From Cupriavidus sp. D39 (GTDB taxonomy: Bacteria > Pseudomonadota > Gammaproteobacteria > Burkholderiales > Burkholderiaceae), in contig NZ_JAPNLE010000009.1 of NCBI RefSeq assembly GCF_026627925.1, forward strand, positions 4,216,001 through 4,280,000: 64,000 nt of DNA, read 5' to 3'. Every line of letters starts with the position of its first letter. Position 1 is the first letter of the stretch. Made by a program: the position numbers and the translations under genes. Positions 56,899 through 64,000 of the stretch are shown in pieces. Below the pieces are notes generated by a model. The model was not told the DNA's origin. It did not search any database and was given only the letters and a program-made list of their open reading frames with translations.

Positions 56899-56991
56899 AT
56901 GTCGCTACTTTCTCGCAAGCCCTATCTCGTTGCCATCGTCGTGATGATTGCCGTCGCCTTGCTATCGGTAGCAGCGGGGGCGTCTGCCTGA
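56899..56991 (+). CDS. possible 30-residue single-pass membrane peptide
   Basis: The frame encodes 30 residues: a short polar basic head (MSLLSRKPY) and a continuous hydrophobic stretch (LVAIVVMIAVALLSVAAGASA), the layout of a small membrane protein. GGGGA lies about 10 nt upstream as a weak ribosome-binding site, and the AT-rich TATACA/CAGTATT region 60-70 bp upstream could be a promoter. It is convergent to lnt and ends 18 bp from it. No homologue recognised, and a chance frame is possible. Confidence 0.35.
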   Translation: MSLLSRKPYLVAIVVMIAVALLSVAAGASA

Positions 56992-57009
56992 CGACTGGCC
57001 CGGCCGCCG

Positions 57010-58607
57010 TCAGCCCTGCTGGCGGCGGCGCCAGGCCGCCAGTGCCAGCACCAGCAGGCATGCCGCCAGCGCCGGCATATTGCCCCACCGCACGTAGGGG
57101 TGAATCCCTGCGTGCCCTGCACATTGGCGGTGAGCGTGCCGACGGTGAAGGTCGGCAGTTGTCCCGCCACCACGCCGTCTGGCGTCACCACGGCCGTCAT
57201 GCCGGTATTGGTCGAGCGCAGCATCGGCCTGCGCGTTTCCAGCGCGCGCATGCGCGAGATCTGCAGGTGCTGGTCCAGCGCGATGGTGTCGCCGAACCAC
57301 GCCAGGTTGGTCACGTTGGCCAGGATATTGGCCGGCACCTTCTGGCTGCGCAGGGTCTCGGCGATTTCCTCGCCGAACAGATCCTCGTAGCAGATGTTGG
57401 GCGCCACCATGATGCCGCGCACCGGCAGCGGCGTCTGGTCCAGCCCGCCGCGGCGGAAATCCCCTAGCGGCATCTTCATCATGTCCACGAACCAGTGGAA
57501 GCCGAAGGGAATGAACTCGCCGAATGGCACCAGGTGGTGCTTGTTGTAGCGGTACAGCCGTTCGGTCAACGGGCCCAGGCCAAAGACACTGTTGGTGAAA
57601 TCGACCGGCGAGTCCGCGCCGGCTGCACCGAACAGCACGGTGGTGCCGCTTGCCACGGTGAAGTCGCGCACCGCGATGGCGATGTCCACCGGCAGGTCCT
57701 GCAGGATCACCGGGAATGCGGTCTCGGGCGTCACCACCAGATCGGCAGGGGCGGCCGTGATCAGGTCGCGGTACAGCTCGAGCGAGCGCTGCACGCCGAC
57801 CGGCTCGAACTTGATGTCCTGCGCCACGTTGCCTTGCAGCAGCCGCACCGAAATGGGCTTGCCGGCAGGCGTGGTCCAGGCGATCGGCACCAGCGCGGCG
57901 CCGGCCAGCGGCAGCGCCACGGCCGCCGCCAGGGCGAGCATGCCGGCACGCATGCCGCGCGGGTTGGCGCCGCCACGGCCAAAGCCGCGTACGGCGGCCA
58001 CCAGCAACGCAGCCACCGTCGCGGCCAGCGCGCCGATGCCATAGACGCCCACCAGCGGCGCAAAGCCGGCCAGCGGGCCATCGGTATGGGCGTAGCCGCT
58101 CGACAGCCAGGGAAAGCCGGTGAAGACCACGCCGCGCAGCCATTCCGACAGCCCCCAGGCCGCGCCAAAGGCGAGCGGCGCGAGCAGCGTCAGTGAGGTT
58201 GTCCGCGTACGGCGGGCAGTCAGCCAGTGCCAGGTGGCGGCGGCCAGCGCCGGATAGAGGGAGAGGAAGGCGGCGAACAGCAGCACGGCAAGCAATGCCA
58301 TCCACGCTGGCATCTCGCCATAGACGTGCATGCTGATATAGAGCCACCAGATGCCGGAGAGGAACCAGCCGAGGCCGAAGGCGTAGCCGGTAGCGGCCGC
58401 GCCACGGGTGCGCGGCGCATCAGCGACCAGTGCCACCAGCCCCGCCAGCGACAGCAGTTGCAGCCACCACCATGTGTGCGGCGCGTAGGCCTGGGTATGG
58501 GCCACGCCCAGCACGGCAGCCAGAACCAAGCGGGGCAGGCTTACGCCGCGCGCGTCGTCGCGTCCGGCGCTGGTGGCGCCGGACCATGCCTGGAGCACGC
58601 GCCTCAT
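57010..58607 (-). CDS. lnt: apolipoprotein N-acyltransferase (frameshifted near the 3' end)
   Basis: An inner-membrane enzyme adding the third acyl chain to lipoproteins; about 532 residues if repaired. N-terminal membrane segments include YAFGLGWFLSGIWWLYISMH. The nitrilase domain has the catalytic Glu in VVTPETAFPV, Lys in the YNKHHLVPFGEFIPFG block and Cys in APNICYEDLFGEE. At about 57097-57100 one G (C on the coding strand) is missing: GFTP then TCGG should be GFTPYVRWGNMPALAACLLVLALAAW, ending at 57010. Unrepaired, the frame would run to 56922. Its start overlaps the corC stop. Confidence 0.9.
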
Positions 58608-59476
58608 GCGCCGTCCATGTCGGGTGCGGTGAGCGCAGGCTCGCGGCGCACCAGCAGCAGGTGTGCCTGCCGGGCGTCGGCGCGCAGGACTTCGAAGCGC
58701 ATCGGCGGCAGCATCACCACTTCGCCGCGATGCGGCACATGGCCCAGGTGGTTGCTCAGCAAGCCGCCCACGGTATCGACGTCGTGATCCGAAAATTGCG
58801 TGCCGAAGGTTTCGTTGAACTGCTCGATCTCGGTCAGTCCATGCACGCGCCAGCTGCCATCGGGCAGCTGCACGATGTTGTCATGGTCTTCGTCGAGATC
58901 GAACTCGTCCTCGATGTCGCCCACGATCTGCTCCAGCACGTCCTCGATGGTGACCAGGCCGGCGATGCCGCCGTACTCGTCCACCACCATGGCGATGTGG
59001 TTGCGGTTGATGCGGAAGTCGCGCAACAGGATATTGAGGCGCTTGGACTCGGGAATGAACACCGCCGGGCGCAACGTCTCGCGCAGGTCGAACTCCTCGT
59101 CGGTGTAATACCGCAGGAGGTCCTTGGCGAGCAGGATGCCGATGATGTTGTCACGGCTGCCCTCATAGACCGGAAAGCGCGAGTGCGCTGTCTGCCGCAT
59201 GAAGGGAATGAAGCTCTCCGGCGCGTCGGCGATATTGACGGTGTCCATCTGGCCACGGGGGACCATGATGTCGCGCGCGGTGAGTTCGGATACCTGGAAC
59301 ACGCCTTCGATCATGGAAAGCGAGTCGGCGTCGATCAGGTTGCGCGCATGCGCATCCTGGAGCACCTCAAGCAATTCGGCACGGGAGTCGGGCTCGGGAG
59401 AGATGAAATCCGAGAGCCGTTCGAGCAGGGATCGGGGACGGTCGGCTGACTTCGAACTGGGATAAGGGTCGTTCAT
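58604..59476 (-). CDS. corC: HlyC/CorC family transporter-associated protein
   Basis: A 290-residue soluble protein with two CBS domains (TARDIMVPRGQMDTVNIADAPESF and RPAVFIPESKRLNILLRDFRINRNHIAMVVDEYGGIAGLVTIEDVLEQIVG) followed by the CorC_HlyC transporter-associated domain (GLTEIEQFNETFG). Linked to cobalt/magnesium efflux in other bacteria; the exact role is uncertain. It lies in the conserved phoH-ybeY-corC-lnt order, but an intergenic element separates it from ybeY. Confidence 0.92.
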   Translation of the reverse strand: MNDPYPSSKSADRPRSLLERLSDFISPEPDSRAELLEVLQDAHARNLIDADSLSMIEGVFQVSELTARDIMVPRGQMDTVNIADAPESFIPFMRQTAHSRFPVYEGSRDNIIGILLAKDLLRYYTDEEFDLRETLRPAVFIPESKRLNILLRDFRINRNHIAMVVDEYGGIAGLVTIEDVLEQIVGDIEDEFDLDEDHDNIVQLPDGSWRVHGLTEIEQFNETFGTQFSDHDVDTVGGLLSNHLGHVPHRGEVVMLPPMRFEVLRADARQAHLLLVRREPALTAPDMDGA

Positions 59477-59574
59477 GGCGCGACGAGCGCGGGGTGGATA
59501 TCGGTTGAAGGATACACTAAAAGGGTTTGGGGGCTGTGACTTGGGGGTGACGGGGGAGGTTTGGCGGTGTTTGA

Positions 59575-59905
59575 AATTGCAACTGCAACTTCAACGGCTT
59601 AACGTCAAGGGCAACTGCAACTGCAGTTTCACCACCCCTGCGGGGCGGCGACCTACTTTTTTGTCTTGCCAAAAAAGTAGGCAAAAAGGCGCGCCGGATG
59701 GGGCGACTACCCTCGGGATTCGACGAAAAGAGCGGCCGGGACCCAAACTCGCATCGCCTTAAGGCAATACTCAGACATGGGTCCCTCTTTTCCGCTCTTT
59801 TCGTCGAATCCCGAGGCGCCCCATACGGCCTAGGTGAACCTTGACGGCTCGCTTCGCATCGCGCTTGGGTGATTCCCGCCTGACGGGCGGGAATCACGGC
59901 TACAC
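59575..59905. repeat. large intergenic palindromic element, copy D
   Basis: About 330 bp between corC and ybeY, the same plan as copy A. Hexamers GCAACT; hairpin CCTACTTTTTTG / CAAAAAAGTAGG; outer arms 59698-59705 / 59817-59824; main arms 59712-59735 / 59792-59815, perfectly complementary (GGATTCGACG with CGTCGAATCC); inner GGGACCCA/TGGGTCCC; tail hairpin GTGATTCCCGCC/GGGCGGGAATCAC. The remaining stretch 59477-59574 holds nothing I recognise. Confidence 0.85.
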
Positions 59906-60658
59906 CTAGTCTCTGATTTTAACGTTGCCGTCTGCCTGGTACGGATCTGCGAAGCCCAGGGCTTGCAGGGTTTCCGTTTCGATGGCTTCCATTTCTTCCG
60001 CCTCGGCATCTTCCTCGTGCTCGTAGCCTTGCGCGTGCAGCACGCCGTGCACGATCAGGTGCGCATAGTGCGCTTCTAGCGACTTTTTCTGCTCACGGGC
60101 TTCCTGCTCTACTACCGGGCAGCACAGCACGATATCGCCGCTGACCGGGTCCGACTCGTGCTCGGCATAGGCGAAGGTCAGGACATTGGTCGCGTAGTCC
60201 TTGCCGCGGTAGCTGCGGTTCAGGCTGCGGCCTTCTTCTTCGCCGACAAAGCGGATGGTCAGTGTGGCATCGGCGTACAGCGCCGACTTGGCCCAGGTTT
60301 GCACCTTGCGCTGGGTCGGCAGGCCGCGGCGGGCCTTGAGGCCGTCGCCATATTGCAGCGCCAGTTCCAGCGATGGCGGCGTGGCGGGGGTGCCGGTGGT
60401 GGTGACCACGGGCGTGGCGGTCACGGCGACCGAGAGGGCGTCGTGGTTGTCCGGGCGCACCAGCAGGCCGGCCTGCTGGCGGTCGTCGGCGTGCTCGGCC
60501 AGCAGCGCGACCACGCCGTCGGCAGCTTGCGACAGGTCCACGGTGACGCTGCGGCCGTCAGGCAGTTGCACGCGCAGGGCGTGTGCCTGGGTCTTGCGCG
60601 CGCGGCCTTCGGCGTCGAACAGGATCAGGCTGGCGGAGGAAGAGGATTTTGCGTTCAC
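59906..60658 (-). CDS. ybeY: endoribonuclease YbeY with an N-terminal extension
   Basis: An rRNA-maturation and quality-control RNase. The zinc motif is [20 protein letters not shown], and the conserved core starts near residue 97 ([17 protein letters not shown], then [20 protein letters not shown]). The usual YbeY has about 150-160 residues; this one has 250 because of about 95 extra N-terminal residues that look folded ([42 protein letters not shown]) followed by a Thr/Pro-rich linker. The extension has no obvious internal start that would avoid it. phoH lies 15 bp upstream. Confidence 0.92.
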   Translation of the reverse strand: MNAKSSSSASLILFDAEGRARKTQAHALRVQLPDGRSVTVDLSQAADGVVALLAEHADDRQQAGLLVRPDNHDALSVAVTATPVVTTTGTPATPPSLELALQYGDGLKARRGLPTQRKVQTWAKSALYADATLTIRFVGEEEGRSLNRSYRGKDYATNVLTFAYAEHESDPVSGDIVLCCPVVEQEAREQKKSLEAHYAHLIVHGVLHAQGYEHEEDAEAEEMEAIETETLQALGFADPYQADGNVKIRD

Positions 60659-60672
60659 GATTTGGCGTTTGA

Positions 60673-61668
60673 TTAAGCGTCTCGATGTTGAGCGTGATAT
60701 TCGTCGTAGGCATCGACGATGCGCGCCACCAGCGGATGGCGTACGACGTCGGTGCTGGTAAAGCGGGTCATGGCCACGCCGCGCACTTCGCGCAGCACGT
60801 GCTGGGCTTCCACCAGCCCGCTCTTCTGCCCGCGCGGCAGGTCGATCTGGGTGGTGTCGCCAGTGATGACCGCCTTGGAGCCAAAGCCGATCCGGGTCAG
60901 GAACATCTTCATCTGCTCGGGCGTGGTGTTCTGCGCCTCGTCCAGGATGATGAAGGCGTGGTTCAGCGTGCGCCCGCGCATATAGGCCAGCGGCGCGACC
61001 TCGATCATCTGGCGCTCGAACATCTTTTGCGTGCGGTCGAAGCCGAGCAGGTCGTAGAGGGCGTCGTACAGCGGCCGCAGGTAGGGGTCGATCTTCTGCG
61101 CCAGGTCGCCGGGCAAGAAGCCCAGGCGCTCGCCGGCTTCCACCGCGGGGCGCGTCAGCACGATGCGCTTGACCGAGTCGCGCTCGAGCGCGTCCACGGC
61201 GCAGGCCACCGCCAGGTAGGTCTTACCGGTGCCGGCCGGGCCGATGCCGAGCGTCAGGTCGTGCGCCAGCACGTTGCGCAGGTAGTCGCGCTGCATGGGC
61301 GTGCGCCCGTGCAGGCCCGCGCGGCGCGTGTGCAGCACGGGGGATTCGTCATCGTCGCCCCCGGTATCCGCGCTCGCGCCGTCGGGCACATAGCCGCCGT
61401 GCGCGGCGACCTGGCGCGCCTCGACCAGGCCGAGCTGCACGTCGTCGATCGACAGGGCGGTGCGGGCGTTGTTGTAGAAGCGCTCGAGTGCCGCCGCCGC
61501 GTCGCGGGCGTAGGCGCCGCGAACGGTCATGCGATGGCCGCGGCGCTGGATGGTGACGTCGAGCGCCTGCTCGATCTGGCGCAGGTTCTCGTCAAGCGGC
61601 CCGCATAGGTTCTGCAGGCGGGCGTTGTCGTCCTTGGGGGCGACGAATTCGGCTGAGGGAATTTTCAT
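60673..61668 (-). CDS. PhoH family ATPase
   Basis: A 331-residue PhoH-like protein (YbeZ type). Walker A is [21 protein letters not shown], Walker B lies in [24 protein letters not shown], and [19 protein letters not shown] and [12 protein letters not shown] follow. An N-terminal KH-like region precedes it. It partners functionally with YbeY in RNA processing in other bacteria. The start at 61668 (MKIPSAEFV) is chosen over an in-frame ATG at 61698. Confidence 0.94.
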   Translation of the reverse strand: MKIPSAEFVAPKDDNARLQNLCGPLDENLRQIEQALDVTIQRRGHRMTVRGAYARDAAAALERFYNNARTALSIDDVQLGLVEARQVAAHGGYVPDGASADTGGDDDESPVLHTRRAGLHGRTPMQRDYLRNVLAHDLTLGIGPAGTGKTYLAVACAVDALERDSVKRIVLTRPAVEAGERLGFLPGDLAQKIDPYLRPLYDALYDLLGFDRTQKMFERQMIEVAPLAYMRGRTLNHAFIILDEAQNTTPEQMKMFLTRIGFGSKAVITGDTTQIDLPRGQKSGLVEAQHVLREVRGVAMTRFTSTDVVRHPLVARIVDAYDEYHAQHRDA

Positions 61669-61708
61669 CTGGGTACGAGTGGCGGCATCAGGCGGCATCA
61701 GGCTTGGA

Positions 61709-63061
61709 TTACTGGCGCACTACGATTTCGCCGCGCAGCGAATGCGGAAAGGCTTCGGTAATGGCCACGTCCACCATTTCGCCGACCATGCGGTCGCGGC
61801 TGGCCTGGGGCACGCCCGGCAGCGCGAAGTTCACCACGCGGTTGTTTTCGGTGCGGCCGTGCAACTCGGTCGGGTCCTTGCGTGCCGGGCCTTCCACCAG
61901 GATGCGCTGCACCGAGCCGACCATGCCGGCGCTGATGCGCTGCACGTTCTCCTCGATGGTGGCCTGCAGGCGCTGCAGGCGGCGCAGCTTGACCTCGGCC
62001 GGCGTGTCGTCGGCCAGGTTGGCCGCTGGCGTGCCGGGGCGCGGGCTGAAGATGAACGAGAACGAGGTGTCGTAGCCGATCTCCTCGATCATGGCCATCA
62101 GCTTTTCAAAGTCCGCCTCGGTCTCGCCGGGAAAGCCGATGATGAAGTCGGATGACAGCGACATGTCCGGACGCAGTGCGCGCAACTTGCGAATGATGCT
62201 CTTGTACTCCAGCACGCTGTAACCGCGCTTCATCGCAATCAGGATGCGGTCGGAGGCGTGCTGCACCGGCAGGTGCAGGTGGTTGACCAGCTTCGGGCAG
62301 CGCTCGTACATCTCGATCAGCCGCGGCGTGAACTCCTTCGGGTGGCTGGTGGTGTAGCGGATGCGCTCGATGCCGGGGATCTCGGCCACGTATTCGATCA
62401 GCAGCGCGAAGTCGGCGATTTCGCTGGTACCGCCCATGGCGCCGCGATAGGCGTTGACGTTCTGCCCCAGCAATGTGACTTCGCGCACGCCTTGCTCGGC
62501 CAGGCCGGCGACTTCCGCCAGCACATCTTCGAACGGGCGCGAGACTTCCTCGCCGCGGGTGTAGGGCACCACGCAGTAGCTGCAGTACTTGGAGCAGCCT
62601 TCCATGATCGAGACAAAGGCGCTCGGGCCTTCCACTCGTGCCGGCGGCAGGTGGTCGAACTTCTCGATCTCGGGAAAGGAGATGTCCACCTGCGAGTGGC
62701 CGGTCTGCTGGCGGCGGTTGATCATGTCGGGCAGTCGGTGCAGTGTCTGCGGGCCGAAGACCACGTCGACATAGGGCGCGCGCTTGACGATGGCGGCGCC
62801 TTCCTGGCTCGCCACGCAGCCGCCCACGCCGATCACCAGGTCCGGCTTGACGGCCTTGAGCGCCTTCAGGCGGCCCAGTTCCGAGAACACCTTCTCTTGC
62901 GCTTTCTCGCGCACGGAGCAGGTGTTGAAGAGGATGACGTCCGCTTCTTCCAGCGTGTTCTGTCTTCTCCATGCCCTGGGTGGCATGGAGCACATCGACC
63001 ATCTTGTCCGAGTCGTACTCGTTCATCTGACAGCCGTAGGTTTTGACGAAGACTTTTTCAT
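61709..63061 (-). CDS. miaB: tRNA-2-methylthio-N6-dimethylallyladenosine synthase (two indels as sequenced)
   Basis: A radical-SAM methylthiotransferase, 450 residues if repaired. It has the radical-SAM cluster in [21 protein letters not shown]0004 cysteines in [24 protein letters not shown] and [11 protein letters not shown], and a C-terminal TRAM domain. Two compensating indels occur near the 5' end. One A is missing in the A-run after the start codon (63054-63058), shifting [11 protein letters not shown]. One base is extra at about 62958-62959 (EKT-DTLEEAD). Between them the frame is correct. The ATG at 63061 is the family start. Confidence 0.9.
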
Positions 63062-63164
63062 GGTGCCGATCTCAGTGGTTGACCTGGGGGCATCAGGGTT
63101 TTATGGGGACTAAAGAGCATCCGGGCCTCGGCGCGTCGCCGCGCCCCGGAATACGGCTATTGCA

Positions 63165-63545
63165 CTATTGCGCTGCTTTCTGTTCCTGCTCGCTCAGCAC
63201 CCAGGCCGTCAGCAACTGGCCGTAGAGGTCGAGCTTGAACCGCACCGGCAGCTTCTGGCCGGCGACCGCCCCGATGGGCAGCAACTGGTTATCCGTGCCG
63301 AACAGCCGCAGGCCCGGCGCCACGCCAACGGTCTTGCCGTCCAGCGTGGCCGACTGTGGCGCGCTGGGCGACTGCGCGGCGAGCACCAGCTTGGCCTTGG
63401 CCGCGTCGGCGGGGATCACGCGCAACGCCTGCTGCGCATGCGCCGTTGCCGGCAGCAGCGCGGCCGACAAGGCAAGCGATGCGGCTAGCAGGGTTGCCCG
63501 CACCAAGTCGAAAAGGGCAGGGCGCGCGGCACGGTTGGCTGGCAT
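63165..63545 (-). CDS. unknown exported protein
   Basis: 126 residues. A strong signal peptide (LVRATLLAASLALSAALLPATAHAQ) is cut near residue 38. The mature part of about 88 residues is beta-rich (SATLDGKTVGVAPGLRLFGTDNQLLPIGAVAGQKLPVRFKLDLYGQLLTAWVLS) and has no cysteine. It is presumably periplasmic. No family recognised. Located between miaB and a CBS-domain gene on the same strand. Confidence 0.75.
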   Translation of the reverse strand: MPANRAARPALFDLVRATLLAASLALSAALLPATAHAQQALRVIPADAAKAKLVLAAQSPSAPQSATLDGKTVGVAPGLRLFGTDNQLLPIGAVAGQKLPVRFKLDLYGQLLTAWVLSEQEQKAAQ

Positions 63546-63657
63546 GGAGGCTCCGGCGGGAAACGGTTCGGAAAACGAAAGCGATGCGGGTCTTCTTCCC
63601 GGCGGCGCGGGCCGGGCAACCTAACATTCTACCCGGTCGCCCGCCTTGCGCGCGGCG

Positions 63658-64000
63658 CTAGAACAGCCCGGATGCTTCCTGCAGCACACGCTGCTTGGAG
63701 ACCGTGCCCATCAGCTCGCGCCCGGCCGTGTCGCGGATCAGCGGGATCCGGTTGAGCGCGTGATGGGTGAACAGCCGCATTGCGTCGGGCAGGCGGGACT
63801 CCGGCGTCAGGGTTGGGAAATCGCGCTCGCACAGCGCGAGCAGTCCCGCGTGCGGCTGCTCGCGCAGCGCGCGCTGCACCGCATGGATCGACAGCGCGCC
63901 CAGCAGGCGACCATCCGGCCCAACCATATACAAATAGCGCGTGCCGGTCTCGGCGAACTTGTCGCTGGCCTGCTCCAGCGTGGCCTCGGGGCCGATGATG
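63658..64000 (-). CDS. CBS-domain protein, C-terminal part (probably ClC-type chloride channel)
   Basis: A partial gene running off the right edge; the frame is open to 63999. About 113 residues are seen, forming the end of one CBS domain (KFAETGTRYLYMVGPDGRLLGALSIHAVQRAL) and a second (FPTLTPESRLPDAMRLFTHHALNRIPLIRD, GTVSKQRVLQEA). In Burkholderiales such a CBS pair commonly ends ClC voltage-gated chloride channel proteins, but that part lies outside the window. An Mg/Co transporter or a stand-alone CBS protein is possible. Confidence 0.65.
   Translation of the reverse strand, partial: IIGPEATLEQASDKFAETGTRYLYMVGPDGRLLGALSIHAVQRALREQPHAGLLALCERDFPTLTPESRLPDAMRLFTHHALNRIPLIRDTAGRELMGTVSKQRVLQEASGLF

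Overview
The window is a GC-rich, densely packed bacterial chromosome segment. Its gene content and order point to a betaproteobacterium of the Burkholderiaceae, most like Cupriavidus or Ralstonia: dusB-fis-purH-ruvC...ruvA-ruvB, lptD-surA-pdxA-rsmA, rplM-rpsI...erpA-anmK-M23 peptidase-tyrS-dtd, glyQ-glyS, and phoH-ybeY-corC-lnt. This assignment rests on protein features and synteny recalled from memory; no database was searched. There is no prophage, insertion sequence, CRISPR array or tRNA gene that I can recognise.

Layout. 1-550: an intergenic block with degenerate REP-like repeats and a hairpin. 551-2812: Lrp-type regulator, cysteine-dioxygenase-like enzyme and a divergent HypT-like LysR regulator. 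2980-7771: glutamate dehydrogenase followed by a glutamate/aspartate ABC transporter (gltIJKL). 8078-13493: YafJ-like amidotransferase, tartrate/glycerate genes (ttuC-ttuD), pyrC and a DUF3025 gene. 13537-13874: RNase P RNA. 13960-17937: OsmC-like protein, a candidate small RNA with an anti-Shine-Dalgarno loop, ribosomal proteins L13 and S9, a DUF6776-type membrane protein, a bactofilin and ErpA. 18001-26767: a PhyH-like oxygenase with its divergent LysR regulator, anmK, M23 peptidase, tyrS, dtd, a degraded reductase, a PEBP protein, a histidine phosphatase and a queuosine-precursor transporter. 26898-38185: SYLF lipoprotein, ruvB, ruvA, a GDPD lipoprotein, ruvC, purH, fis, dusB, ubiH, an unknown protein and pepP. 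38255-48323: murU, azlDC, amgK, then lptD-surA-pdxA-rsmA-trpS in the other direction. 49079-56555: EamA transporter, gloA, YgjP-like peptidase, plsC, gmhB, glyS, an unknown exported protein and glyQ. 56899-64000: a possible 30-residue membrane peptide, lnt, corC, ybeY, phoH, miaB, an exported protein and the end of a CBS-domain protein.

Themes. Envelope biogenesis is heavily represented (lptD, surA, lnt, plsC, gmhB, M23 peptidase, bactofilin), including cell-wall recycling (anmK, amgK, murU). Glutamate uptake and catabolism sit together. Translation and RNA maturation genes are numerous.

Two non-coding signals stand out. (1) A family of about 330-bp intergenic elements occurs at 31471-31800, 48345-48685, 48686-49055 (inverted) and 59575-59905. 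Their nested palindromes keep base pairing although the sequence differs between copies. (2) A free-standing small-RNA gene lies at about 14677-14843, with a promoter, a CUCCUCC-bearing hairpin loop and an intrinsic terminator. Eight single-base indels break seven conserved genes (gltJ, the amidotransferase gene, pyrC, pdxA, trpS, lnt, and miaB twice). Several of these genes are normally essential, so I read most of them as sequence errors rather than real pseudogenes.
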